A stretch of 64,000 bases of DNA from Enterobacter sp. 638 (GTDB taxonomy: Bacteria > Pseudomonadota > Gammaproteobacteria > Enterobacterales > Enterobacteriaceae): positions 3,596,001-3,660,000 of the forward strand of contig NC_009436.1 of the NCBI RefSeq assembly GCF_000016325.1, given 5' to 3'. Of the stretch, positions 1 to 8,642 are shown piece by piece. The number at the start of each line of letters is the position of its first letter. Within the stretch, counting starts at the first letter, position 1. The translations under genes were made by a program, and so were the position numbers. The notes below the pieces were generated by a model. That model did no database searches. It was not told the DNA's origin and saw only the letters and a program-made list of their open reading frames with translations.

Positions 1-1
1 C

Positions 2-1084
2 TTGTCTCGTCTGACCACGCAAATCGCGGGCGGCACTGAGCCAGACGTGATGCAGACCAACTGGAACTGGCTGCCAATTTTCTCGAAAAATGGCGACGGT
101 TTCTACGATCTGAACAAAATGAAAGACGTGATCGACTTATCTCAGTTTGATCCGAAAGAGCTGCAGTCCACCACGGTTAACGGCAAGCTAAACGGGATCC
201 CAATCTCCGTAACGGCGCGTGTGTTCTACTTCAACGATGAAGTGTGGAAAAAAGCGGGCGTCGAGTACCCGAAAACCTGGGATGAGCTGAAAGCTGCCGG
301 TAAGGCCTTCGAAAGCAAGCTGGGCAAACAGTACTATCCGGTGGTGCTGGAGCACCAGGATACGCTGGCGCTGCTGAACTCCTACATGATTCAGAAGTAC
401 AACGTCCCTGCGGTTGACGAGAAAGCGAAAAAACTCGCCTGGAGCAAAGAGCAGTGGGTTGAGGTCTTCCAGACCTATAAATCCCTGGTTGATAGCCACG
501 TGATGCCGGACACCAAGTACTACGCGTCGTTTGGTAAGAGCAACATGTACGAGATGAAGCCGTGGATCGAGGGTGAATGGGGCGGTACCTACATGTGGAA
601 CTCCACCATCAAAAAATATTCCGATAACCTGAAGCCACCAGCAAAACTGGAGCTGGGTAACTACCCAATGCTGCCAGGTGCAACCGATGCGGGCCTGTTC
701 TTCAAACCAGCACAGATGCTCTCTATCGGTAAAACCACCAAAAACCCAGAAGCCGCTGCAAAAGTGATTAACTTCCTGCTGAACAGCAAAGAAGGCGTGC
801 AGACTCTGGGCCTGGAGCGCGGCGTACCATTGAGCAAAGTCGCGGTTCAGTACCTGACCGAAGATGGCACCATCAAAGAGAGCGATCCGTCTGTTGCGGG
901 TCTGCGCATGGCGCAGTCTCTGCCAGCCAAACTCTCCGTGTCACCATACTTTGACGATCCACAGATCGTGGCGCAGTTTGGTACCTCTCTGCAGTACATC
1001 GACTACGGCCAGAAAACCGTGGAAGAGACCGCGACAGACTTCCAACGTCAGGCTGAACGTATCCTGAAACGCGCAATGCGCTAA
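2..1084 (+). CDS. togB: Oligogalacturonide ABC transporter substrate-binding protein, TogB-like (5' end outside window)
   Basis: About 360 residues of an extracellular solute-binding protein (family 1) are visible; the signal peptide and N-terminal lobe begin before the window. The visible part starts in the conserved region GGTEPDVMQTNWNW, carries the ligand-contact stretch VTARVFYFNDEVWKKAGV (about residues 70-87 of the visible part) and a C-terminal helical region. The family delivers sugars to a MalFGK-like ABC importer. The downstream oligogalacturonate lyase gene, and kduI, kduD and kdgM nearby, point to pectin oligomers as the ligand (TogMNAB type). The permease and ATPase genes would lie to the left and cannot be seen. 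A terminator-like hairpin separates it from ogl, so ogl may be expressed by read-through. Confidence 0.85.
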   Translation: MSRLTTQIAGGTEPDVMQTNWNWLPIFSKNGDGFYDLNKMKDVIDLSQFDPKELQSTTVNGKLNGIPISVTARVFYFNDEVWKKAGVEYPKTWDELKAAGKAFESKLGKQYYPVVLEHQDTLALLNSYMIQKYNVPAVDEKAKKLAWSKEQWVEVFQTYKSLVDSHVMPDTKYYASFGKSNMYEMKPWIEGEWGGTYMWNSTIKKYSDNLKPPAKLELGNYPMLPGATDAGLFFKPAQMLSIGKTTKNPEAAAKVINFLLNSKEGVQTLGLERGVPLSKVAVQYLTEDGTIKESDPSVAGLRMAQSLPAKLSVSPYFDDPQIVAQFGTSLQYIDYGQKTVEETATDFQRQAERILKRAMR

Positions 1085-1101
1085 TTTTTCCGCCCGATCC
1101 C

Positions 1102-1134
1102 TACCCTGTCACTTCGGTGGCAGGGTATTTTTTT
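1102..1134 (+). terminator. Intercistronic hairpin with T tract after togB
   Basis: An inverted repeat TACCCTG/CAGGGTA closes on a TTCG tetraloop and is followed by a run of seven T. It looks like an intrinsic terminator. Only 14 bases separate it from the next gene, so it probably lowers rather than abolishes transcription into ogl. Confidence 0.75.
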
Positions 1135-1148
1135 ATCTGGAGAACCCT

Positions 1149-2276
1149 ATGAAAGGCAAAATCATCCCACTGAATTTTCGCTCGCGCCTGGATACTGAAA
1201 CGGGACACGAGGTGATACGGATGACGCCCCCGCACATCATTTGTCACCGCAACTACTTCTATCAAAAGTGTTTTACGCAGGACGGCAGCAAGATCATTTT
1301 TGGTGGCGCATTCGAAGGCCACTGGAATTACTACCTGTTAGATATTGAAAAACAACACGCTACCCAACTGACTGAAGGGGCTGGCGATAATACCTTTGGC
1401 GGGTTTTTATCTGATGACGATAAATCGGTGTGGTATGTGAAAAACAGCCGTGAGTTGCGCCGGGTTGATCTCGAGAGTTTCGAAGAGCATGTGGTGTATG
1501 AAGTGGATGACGAGTGGGTGGCGTACGGCACCTGGGTCGCGAATTCTGATTGCACAAAACTGGTCGGAATCGAGATTAAAAAGAGCGACTGGCAGCCGCT
1601 GACCGACTGGAGCAAGTTCCGCGCGTTTTACTTCACTCAACCGGAATGCCGCCTCATTAACATCGATTTATGCACGGGCGAACCGCGCGTAATTTTGCAA
1701 GAAAAGCGCTGGCTGGGGCATCCGATTTATCGCCCGTTCGATGACAATACCGTCGCGTTTTGTCACGAAGGACCACGCGATGCGATTGACGCCCGTATGT
1801 GGTTGATCAACGAAGATGGTAGCAATCTGCGTAAGGTGCGCCAGCATGCGCCGGGTGAAAGCTTTACTCATGAATTCTGGGTGCCGGACGGTTCCGCGCT
1901 GTATTACGTGGCGCATAAAGAAAACGATCCGCAGCGCTATCTGTTTAGCGCCGACCCTCACTCTCTCGACAATCGCCAGCTGATGGCGATCCCGCCGTGC
2001 TCGCATCTGATGAGTAATTTCAACGGGTCGCAGATTGTCGGCGATGGCGCACCGCACAACACCGGCGATATCAATCTGAATGATCCGTTTATCTGGGTGT
2101 TTGATATTGCGGCCGGAACGCAAAAAGCCATTTGTCAGCACAACACGAGCTGGAAAGTGTTGGATGGCGATCGCCAGGTGACGCATCCGCACCCGTCGTT
2201 TTCACCGGACAATAAGTGGGTTCTGTATACGTCGGATGAAGAAGGGATGCCGGCGCTTTATCTCTGCGCGGTCTGA
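1149..2276 (+). CDS. ogl: Oligogalacturonate lyase, first copy (375 aa)
   Basis: A polysaccharide lyase family 22 protein, a cytoplasmic seven-bladed beta-propeller that splits digalacturonate and unsaturated digalacturonate into keturonate monomers. His241, His286, Gln343, His346 and His348 correspond to the proposed catalytic His and the Mn ligands of the Yersinia enzyme, so the active site looks intact. The protein is very similar over its length to the second copy at 6316-7491 but about 16 residues shorter; the main differences are near residues 260-340 and at the C-terminal end. The start has GGAG eight bases upstream (TGGAGAACCCTATG). It follows togB on the same strand. Its stop codon lies at the left edge of a 91-bp tandem repeat. 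Confidence 0.9.
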   Translation: MKGKIIPLNFRSRLDTETGHEVIRMTPPHIICHRNYFYQKCFTQDGSKIIFGGAFEGHWNYYLLDIEKQHATQLTEGAGDNTFGGFLSDDDKSVWYVKNSRELRRVDLESFEEHVVYEVDDEWVAYGTWVANSDCTKLVGIEIKKSDWQPLTDWSKFRAFYFTQPECRLINIDLCTGEPRVILQEKRWLGHPIYRPFDDNTVAFCHEGPRDAIDARMWLINEDGSNLRKVRQHAPGESFTHEFWVPDGSALYYVAHKENDPQRYLFSADPHSLDNRQLMAIPPCSHLMSNFNGSQIVGDGAPHNTGDINLNDPFIWVFDIAAGTQKAICQHNTSWKVLDGDRQVTHPHPSFSPDNKWVLYTSDEEGMPALYLCAV

Positions 2277-2318
2277 TGCCCTCACCCCGGCCCTCTCCCA
2301 CGGGAGAGGGAGAAAACA

Positions 2319-2350
2319 CAAAAACGGCAACCGAGGTTGCCGTTTTCTTT
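2319..2350. terminator. Bidirectional terminator, copy 1
   Basis: Perfect 12-bp stem AAAACGGCAACC / GGTTGCCGTTTT with an A run on the left and a T-rich run on the right. It serves ogl on the plus strand and could back up the araE terminator on the minus strand. Confidence 0.7.
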
Positions 2351-2410
2351 TGGTTGGTGCGGTTTGATGCCCTCACCCCAACCCTCTCCCACGGGAGAGG
2401 GAGAAAGCAC

Positions 2411-2438
2411 AAAAACGGCAACCGACGTTGTCGTTTTT
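2411..2438. terminator. Bidirectional terminator, copy 2
   Basis: Second copy of the hairpin, AAAAACGGCAAC pairing with GTTGTCGTTTTT (one wobble pair), 29 bases from the araE stop codon. Probably the main araE terminator. Confidence 0.7.
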
Positions 2439-2467
2439 GCGTTTACCTTGTGCGAATGAGCGGAAAA

Positions 2468-3883
2468 TTACACGCCGATATTGCGTAGTTTTTCTCCGCT
2501 CATCAGCCTGCGCTCGATATGTTCCAGCGTGACGTTTTTGGTTTCAGGAATTAACCAGAACGTGATCCCAATAAACACCACGTTGAGTGCGGTATAGAGC
2601 CAAAACGTTCCTGCTGCGCCAATAACATCGAGCAAGGTCAGGAAAGTGGCGCCGATAATCATATTCGACACCCAGTTGGTGGTCGTCGAACAGGTGATGC
2701 CAAAGTCGCGGCACTTGAGCGGTTGAATTTCAGAACACAAGATCCATACCACCGGCGCGGCGCTCATCGCATAACCCGCAATACACATCATCGTCATCCC
2801 AACGGAGAGCCAGGAAAGACTGCTCGACGCCGTGCCATTATCAAACTGCATCAGGCAGTAGCCGAGAATTAATGTGCCAATCGCCATAACGCTAAAGCCA
2901 ATTTTCAGCGCCGGTTTACGCCCGGCTTTATCCACGGTAAAGACCGCAATAAACGTCGCGAACATAAAGGTCAGCCCCACTACCAGCGTGGCGATCATCT
3001 GCTGCTCGGTGGTGGTGAACCCGGCCATTTTGAAGATGCGCGGCGCGTAATACATGATGATATTCATACCGGTAAACTGCTGCATCGCCTGCAACAACAT
3101 GCCAAGGAACACGGCGCGGCGCACATTGCGATTCGCCTTAAACAGTGCAAAACCACCCTGCTTTAGCTTCAGACTTTCGCGAATTTCATTCAGCTCTTCA
3201 CGCGCTTTTTCGGAAGTGTCGCGCAGCATCCGCAGCACTTCTTCCGCCTCAACGTGACGCCCTTTTTGCGCCAGCCAGCGCGGACTGTTCGGTAAAAAAA
3301 TCACCAGCACCATCAGCAATACAGCGGGAAGCGCCAGTACGCCAAGCATCGCGCGCCAGTTGCCGCTATAGCTGAAATACGTGTCCGACAGGAACGCCAG
3401 CACAATCCCGAGCGTGACCATCAGTTGGTACATGCTGATCATTTTGCCGCGCACATTTTCGCTCGCCATCTCAGAGAGATAAAGCGGTGCCGTGTACGAC
3501 GCAATCCCAACGGCCACGCCAAGCAACACGCGCGACAGCAACAGGGCTTCAATGCCTGTCGCAAACGCCGAACCTAACGATCCGGCGACAAACAGAATTG
3601 CCCCTACCATCAGGCTGTATTTTCGGCCCAGTTTGAACGAGAGCCAGCCGTTGAACAGCGCACCCAGCGCCGCGCCCAGCATCATACTGCTCACCACCCA
3701 CTCCTGCAGGCGGTTACTGAGCGTAAAGTGATCGGTAATAAACGGTAACGCACCGGCAATCACGCCGATATCCAGGCCAAACAGCAAACCCGCTACTGCT
3801 GCAGAAATCGAGACGAACTGGTTCATTCTGCGGGTATCGCGCAGCGCGCGGGGCATTAAGAGTGAGTCATTAAATGATGTCAT
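2468..3883 (-). CDS. araE: Arabinose:proton symporter AraE
   Basis: A 471-residue major facilitator of the sugar porter family with twelve predicted membrane segments. It starts with the AraE-type sequence [20 protein letters not shown] and keeps the family motifs [18 protein letters not shown] (segment 1), GRK loops, PNSPRWLA after segment 6, QQFTGMN in segment 7 and PETK after segment 12. It is very close to E. coli AraE along the whole length, and also resembles GalP at 57723-59120. In E. coli araE also sits beside kduD, so this is the conserved anchor of the left part of the window. It imports L-arabinose with protons across the inner membrane. Transcription runs leftwards into the duplicated hairpins. 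Confidence 0.95.
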   Translation of the reverse strand: MTSFNDSLLMPRALRDTRRMNQFVSISAAVAGLLFGLDIGVIAGALPFITDHFTLSNRLQEWVVSSMMLGAALGALFNGWLSFKLGRKYSLMVGAILFVAGSLGSAFATGIEALLLSRVLLGVAVGIASYTAPLYLSEMASENVRGKMISMYQLMVTLGIVLAFLSDTYFSYSGNWRAMLGVLALPAVLLMVLVIFLPNSPRWLAQKGRHVEAEEVLRMLRDTSEKAREELNEIRESLKLKQGGFALFKANRNVRRAVFLGMLLQAMQQFTGMNIIMYYAPRIFKMAGFTTTEQQMIATLVVGLTFMFATFIAVFTVDKAGRKPALKIGFSVMAIGTLILGYCLMQFDNGTASSSLSWLSVGMTMMCIAGYAMSAAPVVWILCSEIQPLKCRDFGITCSTTTNWVSNMIIGATFLTLLDVIGAAGTFWLYTALNVVFIGITFWLIPETKNVTLEHIERRLMSGEKLRNIGV

Positions 3884-4150
3884 TATTTCCAGCCATAACA
3901 GCGTAAGACGTTTACTGAAATTACGAGAAAGCGAGAGAAAGTGTCAGGTCTTATAACGCGAAGATATGGATTATTGGGTTGTAAGACATCGTTCTGTGAT
4001 GGATATTCCAATTTAAACTTTTAATGAATAATCATCATTTAATATTAAATACTTAATTTATAAGCAATATAAATGTGATCGATGTCATCTCGCGGGATAT
4101 TGCTATGGATTTTCTTATTTCTTCCATATGGACAATGAAGAAATTGAGAC
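3884..4150 (-). promoter_or_regulatory. araE upstream region with CRP-like site
   Basis: AT-rich promoter region read leftwards into araE. A CRP-like site TGTGATCGATGTCATC lies at 4074-4089. Two TCCAT-type sequences on the minus strand (near 3965-3970 and 3998-4003) resemble AraC half-site cores, but their spacing is not that of araI1-I2, so AraC binding is only a guess based on the known regulation of araE. No gene is seen here. Confidence 0.5.
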
Positions 4151-4182
4151 AAAAAAAACCTCCGCACCAGGCAGAGGTTTTT
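4151..4182 (-). terminator. kduD terminator
   Basis: On the minus strand an AACCTCTGC / GCGGAGGTT hairpin is followed by eight T, 16 bases after the kduD stop codon. Confidence 0.85.
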
Positions 4183-4197
4183 CGATGAACGCGACGA

Positions 4198-4959
4198 TTA
4201 ACGCGCCAGCCAGCCACCATCGACAGCAACGGTATAACCGTTGATATAGTCGGACGCTGGAGACGCCAGGAACACAATCGGTCCCATCAGATCGCTTGGC
4301 AGACCCCAACGGCCCGCTGGGATACGCTCCAGAATGGCCGCGCTACGCTCTTCATCGGCACGCAGTTGCTGGGTGTTGTTTGTTGCCATGTAACCCGGTG
4401 CAATCGCGTTGACGTTGATATTGTGCTGCGCCCACTCGTTCGCTAGCAGACGGGTCACGCCCATGACTGCGCTTTTGGAAGCGGTGTATGACGGCACGCG
4501 GATGCCACCCTGGAAGGAGAGCATAGAAGCGATGTTGATGATCTTGCCGCCATTACCCTGCGCGATAAAGTGCTTCGCCGCCGCCTGGGACATAAAGAAC
4601 ACGCTCTTAATGTTCAGGTTCATAACGTCGTCCCAGTCACGCTCGCTGAAGTTGATTGCGTCTTCACGACGAATCAGACCCGCGTTGTTAACCAGCACAT
4701 CGATATGACCAAACTCTGCCACCGCACGATCCAGCAGCTCAGGGATTGCGTCGATTTTACGCAGATCGGCAGTCAGGCTCAGGAAGCGACGGCCCAGCGC
4801 GGTAACGCGCTCGATAGTTTCAGTCGGCTCAACGATGTTAATACCGACGATGTCGCAGCCCGCTTCAGCCAGACCTAACGCCATACCCTGGCCAAGACCA
4901 GTGTCACAGCCGGTCACAACCGCAACTTTACCTTGCAGAGAAAATGCATCCAGAATCAT
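4198..4959 (-). CDS. kduD: 2-dehydro-3-deoxy-D-gluconate 5-dehydrogenase KduD
   Basis: A 253-residue short-chain dehydrogenase. It reduces 2,5-diketo-3-deoxygluconate to 2-keto-3-deoxygluconate with NADH in keturonate breakdown. The cofactor loop TGCDTGLGQGMA (about 17-28), NNAG (about 90-93), the catalytic Ser in the IASM region, and the YTASKSAV Tyr-Lys pair (about 157-164) are all present. Length and sequence match E. coli KduD. It lies 63 bases downstream of kduI on the same strand, as in E. coli, and the two act in consecutive steps. Confidence 0.96.
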   Translation of the reverse strand: MILDAFSLQGKVAVVTGCDTGLGQGMALGLAEAGCDIVGINIVEPTETIERVTALGRRFLSLTADLRKIDAIPELLDRAVAEFGHIDVLVNNAGLIRREDAINFSERDWDDVMNLNIKSVFFMSQAAAKHFIAQGNGGKIINIASMLSFQGGIRVPSYTASKSAVMGVTRLLANEWAQHNINVNAIAPGYMATNNTQQLRADEERSAAILERIPAGRWGLPSDLMGPIVFLASPASDYINGYTVAVDGGWLAR

Positions 4960-5022
4960 TTTTATTCCTTAATCTTTCAGCGCCTGTCACGAACAGGCAG
5001 GGTTATGCTTAACTGCCCGCGA

Positions 5023-5859
5023 CTAGCGCAGATCTTTAACAGCGACGTGGTCCATGTCATCGAAGACCTGGTTTTCACCGACCATACCCCAAATGAAGGT
5101 ATAGGCTTTGGTTCCAACGCCTGAGTGAATCGACCAGCTTGGTGAAATCACAGCTTGCTCGTTGTGCATCACAAGATGGCGAGTTTCCTGGGGTTGTCCC
5201 ATCATGTGGAAAACGCAGGCGTCTTCGTCCATGTTGAAATAGAAGTACACTTCCATGCGGCGTTCATGGGTATGGCACGGCATGGTGTTCCACAGGTTGC
5301 CCGGATCCAGCTCGGTCAGACCCATACTGAGCTGGCAGGTTTCCAGCACATCCGGAACGAAGTATTTGTTGATGGTGCGACGGTTGCTGGTGAGGTTGTC
5401 GCCCAGCGTGACCGGCGAAACGTCTGCAGGGGTGACTTTTTTGGTCGGATAGGTCATGTGGGCAGGTGCGCAGTTGTAGTAGAACTTCGCAGGCTTGCTG
5501 CTCTCTACGCTGGCAAACACCACTTCCTGCGCGCCTTTGCCGACGTACAGCGCATCGCGATGGCCAATCTCAAAGCACTGGCCGTCAACCGTAATGGTGC
5601 CTGGGCCGCCAATATTGATCACACCCAGTTCGCGGCGTTCCAGGAAGTAGCTGACGCCGAGCTGTTTGCCCACTTCGCCACCCACTGACACCGTTTTTGC
5701 AACCGGCATGATGCCGCCGACAATGATGCGATCAATGTGGCTGTACACCATGGTGTACTCATCGGCAACAAACACTTTCTCAACCAAAAATTCATTGCGC
5801 AGCTGCTGAGTATCCAGCGTTTTAGCGTGCGCGCTGTGGATGCTTTGTCTGACGTCCAC
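5023..5859 (-). CDS. kduI: 5-dehydro-4-deoxy-D-glucuronate isomerase KduI (GTG start)
   Basis: A cupin-fold isomerase that converts 5-keto-4-deoxyuronate, the product of Ogl, into 2,5-diketo-3-deoxygluconate for KduD. The zinc-site sequence [14 protein letters not shown] (about residues 195-208) is intact. A longer reading frame starts at a TTG at 5871, but the GTG at 5859 gives exactly the 278 residues of the E. coli protein (then [15 protein letters not shown]) and has GGAGG five bases upstream, so GTG is chosen. The gene is first in a kduI-kduD unit and faces away from the second ogl, sharing a 456-bp regulatory gap with it. Confidence 0.95.
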   Translation of the reverse strand: MDVRQSIHSAHAKTLDTQQLRNEFLVEKVFVADEYTMVYSHIDRIIVGGIMPVAKTVSVGGEVGKQLGVSYFLERRELGVINIGGPGTITVDGQCFEIGHRDALYVGKGAQEVVFASVESSKPAKFYYNCAPAHMTYPTKKVTPADVSPVTLGDNLTSNRRTINKYFVPDVLETCQLSMGLTELDPGNLWNTMPCHTHERRMEVYFYFNMDEDACVFHMMGQPQETRHLVMHNEQAVISPSWSIHSGVGTKAYTFIWGMVGENQVFDDMDHVAVKDLR

Positions 5860-5896
5860 ATTTACCTCCAAATGATCGTGCCCGAAGGCCTGGAAA

Positions 5897-5920
5897 ATTA
5901 ACGAAACAATGTTCCGATTT
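5897..5920. promoter_or_regulatory. KdgR-box-like palindrome upstream of kduI
   Basis: The sequence TTAACGAAACAATGTTCCGA resembles the KdgR operator (TGAAAC...GTTTCA with AT-rich flanks), 38 bases upstream of the kduI start. KdgR represses pectin catabolism genes until 2-keto-3-deoxygluconate accumulates. Assignment rests on motif similarity and context. Confidence 0.5.
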
Positions 5921-5964
5921 CTTTATGGGCACATAGTATCCGCTGCGAAATGGGTTTTCAATTA

Positions 5965-5988
5965 CATTTAAAACGTTGTTTCAGTTTT
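5965..5988. promoter_or_regulatory. KdgR-box-like palindrome, kduI-ogl gap
   Basis: TTTAAAACGTTGTTTCAGTT is a good match to the KdgR operator pattern, 106 bases upstream of the kduI start. Confidence 0.55.
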
Positions 5989-6211
5989 CCTGCATCTTAA
6001 TGACAGAAATGCAGTTCGGATCACGATTGTTGAGAGTTGACGGCAAAGGAGTGGCTAACGCGTCAAAATATGGAAATCAGATTTATCATAGTAAACAATC
6101 GATTATAAAACCTTGAAGATTTGACCGTATAAATTTCATTCAGCGTTAAAAATCAAAGATAATCATCATTCTGCGTAATGAATCTCACAAAGTGCGCCAT
6201 CAGTCACACAC

Positions 6212-6232
6212 ATTGAAACGTCGTTTTGATAA
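6212..6232. promoter_or_regulatory. KdgR-box-like palindrome upstream of second ogl
   Basis: ATTGAAACGTCGTTTTGATA has the near-symmetric TGAAAC / GTTTTGA halves of a KdgR operator and lies 84 bases before the start of the second ogl, a typical position for a repressor site. Confidence 0.6.
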
Positions 6233-6315
6233 TTTAACACTTGGCTTTTAACTTATTTCACATTGAGATCTGACTGCCGGAACTGTGTCCAGCCGTCGAT
6301 ACAAAGGAGCGCATC

Positions 6316-7491
6316 ATGGCTAAAGGTATGCGGGTCAAGCTGAACTATGAGGTCAGCCGCGATCCGGATACAGGCGTGGAAATCACCCGCCTGACCCCAC
6401 CGGAAGTAACGTGTCACCGAAACTACTTCTATCAGAAGTGCTTCTTTAATGACGGCAGCCATTTGCTGTTCGCAGGGGAGTTCGACGGTCACTGGAATTA
6501 TTACCTGCTGGACCTGAACAAAGCAGAAGCCGTGCAGTTGACAGAAGGCGCAGGCGACAACACCTTTGGCGGCTTCCTGTCGCCGGACGATAAGTCTCTT
6601 TATTACGTGAAGAACGATCGCACGCTGCTGGAAGTGAACCTGGAAACGCTGGCCGAGCGCGAAGTCTACCGTGTTGCGGATGACTGGGTCGGCTACGGCA
6701 CCTGGGTTGCCAACAGTGATTGCACCAAACTGGTCGGTATCGAGATCGCGAAAAGTGACTGGACGCCGCTCAACGACTGGAAAATTTTCCACGACTTCTT
6801 CCATAAAGGGCCGCACTGCCGCCTGCTGCGCGTCGATTTGAAAACGGGCGAAAGCGCAACGATTCATGAAGAGAAGAACTGGCTGGGTCATCCGATCTAC
6901 CGCCCATTCGACGACAACACCGTCGCGTTCTGCCATGAAGGCCCGCACGATTTGGTTGATGCGCGTATGTGGATGGTGAATGAAGACGGCAGCAATGTGC
7001 GTAAAGTGAAAGAACACGCCGAAGGCGAAAGCTGCACGCATGAGTTCTGGGTGCCAAACGGCTCCGCTCTGGTTTACGTCTCTTATCTGAAAGGTCAGCA
7101 GGGCCGTACCATTTACAGCTTCAATCCGGATACCGGCGTGAACGAAGCAGTGATGCAGATGCCAGCCTGTTCGCATTTGATGAGCAACTTTGACGGTTCG
7201 CTGTTTGTGGGTGATGGCTCCGGCACCCCGGTAGACGTGAAAGATACCAGCGGGTATACGATCGATAACGATCCTTACCTGTACGCATTTGATGTGGCGA
7301 AAAAGGCGCACTTCCGCATCGCCCGTCACGACACCTCCTGGGCAACCGTGGCGAACAGCCGTCAGGTAACCCACCCGCATCCATCTTTTACCCCGGATGA
7401 TAAAGCGGTTCTGTTCAGTTCCGATAAAGACGGCAAACCTGCCCTCTATATCGCGAAACTCCCCGAGCAACCTGAAATGTTGCAAGCATGA
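6316..7491 (+). CDS. ogl: Oligogalacturonate lyase, second copy (391 aa)
   Basis: A full-length polysaccharide lyase family 22 enzyme, closest to the usual 388-residue family length. His242, His287, Gln350, His353 and His355 fall at the residue numbers described for the proposed catalytic base and the Mn ligands of the Yersinia enterocolitica enzyme, so activity is expected. The start follows AAAGGAGCGCATCATG. It stands alone between two regulatory gaps: divergent from kduI-kduD and convergent with kdgM. A strong terminator follows. It differs from the first copy by a longer C-terminal tail and by scattered substitutions, so the two are diverged paralogues rather than a recent duplication. 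Confidence 0.92.
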   Translation: MAKGMRVKLNYEVSRDPDTGVEITRLTPPEVTCHRNYFYQKCFFNDGSHLLFAGEFDGHWNYYLLDLNKAEAVQLTEGAGDNTFGGFLSPDDKSLYYVKNDRTLLEVNLETLAEREVYRVADDWVGYGTWVANSDCTKLVGIEIAKSDWTPLNDWKIFHDFFHKGPHCRLLRVDLKTGESATIHEEKNWLGHPIYRPFDDNTVAFCHEGPHDLVDARMWMVNEDGSNVRKVKEHAEGESCTHEFWVPNGSALVYVSYLKGQQGRTIYSFNPDTGVNEAVMQMPACSHLMSNFDGSLFVGDGSGTPVDVKDTSGYTIDNDPYLYAFDVAKKAHFRIARHDTSWATVANSRQVTHPHPSFTPDDKAVLFSSDKDGKPALYIAKLPEQPEMLQA

Positions 7492-7520
7492 TTTGAGTTA
7501 GTGTTTCTGTAACTGGCCTT

Positions 7521-7548
7521 GCCCTCCCCTGTGGAGGGCTTTTTTTTT
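7521..7548 (+). terminator. Terminator of second ogl
   Basis: GCCCTCC / GGAGGGC stem with a five-base loop followed by nine T. Confidence 0.9.
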
Positions 7549-7578
7549 GCGTGGAATTCTGCCAAATAATACAGATAT

Positions 7579-7605
7579 AAAAAAACCGGCTCGAATGAGC
7601 CGGCT
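7579..7605 (-). terminator. kdgM terminator
   Basis: On the minus strand AGCCGGCTC / GAGCCGGT hairpin followed by seven T, 24 bases after the kdgM stop codon. Confidence 0.88.
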
Positions 7606-7628
7606 GTTTTTACCCGGAGATACTGATA

Positions 7629-8315
7629 TTAGAATGAATATGCTACACCTAAACGGAAACGCGTTTGACGCTCGTCGGTTGTTTTACTGCCGTTCACATT
7701 ACCTACTTCAACATACGGAGACCAGTTTTTATCAATTTTGTACGCCAGCTTCGCGTTATATTCTTCGGAGTAATCTTTGTTATTACTACGAATGGTTCCT
7801 TCTGAACTTTTCGCGTAGACATAATTCAGCTCGGTACGGAAATCGCCCATTACCCAACCTAACCATGCATCACCACGGTTGACTTTATCGTCATCTTTCT
7901 CAGCGCTTGAAGGGTAGCGGGTATAATCATAACGATAACGCGCGGCTACATAGAAGCCATTATCAAAGCTATATTGCGCATGCAAGAAAGGTTTATAAAT
8001 GGTGCGGCTGTCATTACTCTCAAGAGTAAAACCTGGTGTCAGCGAGATATTATCTGTTGCTTTCCAGCGCCAGCTAATTTGATCTTCGTGACCATTACCT
8101 ACCATATCTGAGAATGGGCGGTCAGCTTTGTCGCCGCCTGATTTCCATTTAGCTTCAACGGAGAATCCAAAACCATTTGCAAAGCGATGCGAGACAGCAA
8201 CGCGATCGGCGTTGGAACCGCTATCGATGTATTCGTGACGTAAATCAACAGTAACAGCCTGAGCTGCAAACGACGCACCAACAAGAGACGCAAGGACCAG
8301 AGATTTCTTTAACAT
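7629..8315 (-). CDS. kdgM: Oligogalacturonate-specific porin, KdgM family
   Basis: A 228-residue outer membrane protein. Residues 1-20 form a signal peptide (MLKKSLVLASLVGASFAAQA), followed by alternating amphipathic beta strands and a C-terminal strand ending in Phe (RFRLGVAYSF), typical of outer membrane barrels. Length and opening sequence VTVDLRHEYIDSGSNADR fit the KdgM/NanC family of narrow 12-stranded channels for acidic oligosaccharides. With ogl, kduI, kduD and togB beside it, oligogalacturonides are the likely cargo. NanC, the sialic acid channel, is the alternative, but no nan genes are nearby. The 5' gap carries KdgR-like sequences. Confidence 0.88.
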   Translation of the reverse strand: MLKKSLVLASLVGASFAAQAVTVDLRHEYIDSGSNADRVAVSHRFANGFGFSVEAKWKSGGDKADRPFSDMVGNGHEDQISWRWKATDNISLTPGFTLESNDSRTIYKPFLHAQYSFDNGFYVAARYRYDYTRYPSSAEKDDDKVNRGDAWLGWVMGDFRTELNYVYAKSSEGTIRSNNKDYSEEYNAKLAYKIDKNWSPYVEVGNVNGSKTTDERQTRFRLGVAYSF

Positions 8316-8590
8316 GAAAAAACCCTCAATTAAAATGTCATTTCGTTTTTATGGAACTGCATTTTATTTTTAATGTAACAATATTTTAGTGATCGAGATC
8401 GTAATTATTTGTTTCATTTTTTTTGGCAAGAATCGACGTGACAGGCATCAACAAACACAGAAGATTAAGGGTAAATTTCAGGATTGAGATCACATAAAAA
8501 TTATATCGAGAAGGGATGTATTTTGGGCGCGCTAAATTTGTCGCTTTAGAATTAACTTAAGGGAATAAAAATATGATTTCGCTCACACAA
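8316..8590 (-). promoter_or_regulatory. kdgM promoter region with KdgR-like boxes
   Basis: AT-rich gap upstream of kdgM. AATGTAACAATATTTTAGT at 8372-8390 resembles a KdgR operator, and AATTATTTGTTTCATTTT at 8403-8420 matches one operator half well. GAGATCACA near 8484 could be half of a CRP site. No reading frame of interest is seen. Confidence 0.45.
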
Positions 8591-8620
8591 AAAAAAGGCT
8601 CCTCAAGGGAAGCCTTTTTT
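8591..8620 (-). terminator. yqeF terminator
   Basis: On the minus strand AGGCTTCC / GGAGCCT hairpin followed by eight T, just after the yqeF stop codon. Confidence 0.88.
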
Positions 8621-8642
8621 CAGGAAATAGGTTGAATGGAAC

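Larger units (their letters stand above)
2274..2445. repeat. 91-bp tandem duplication of a palindromic element plus hairpin
   Basis: Two copies begin at 2274 and 2365 with a period of 91 bases. Each contains TGATGCCCTCACCCC, a CCCTCTCCCACGGGAGAGGG palindrome, and a hairpin with ACGGCAAC in its left arm (2319-2350 and 2411-2438). The first copy starts on the stop codon of ogl. The hairpins are symmetric and T/A flanked, so they can act as terminators for ogl on the plus strand and araE on the minus strand. Related palindromes occur at 27915, 42721 and, truncated, at 53301. Confidence 0.85.

Noticed and set aside
6253..7485. 410-residue open frame on the minus strand opposite the second ogl
   Set aside because: Mirror of a conserved lyase; a similar shadow exists opposite the first ogl, as expected from shared codon composition.
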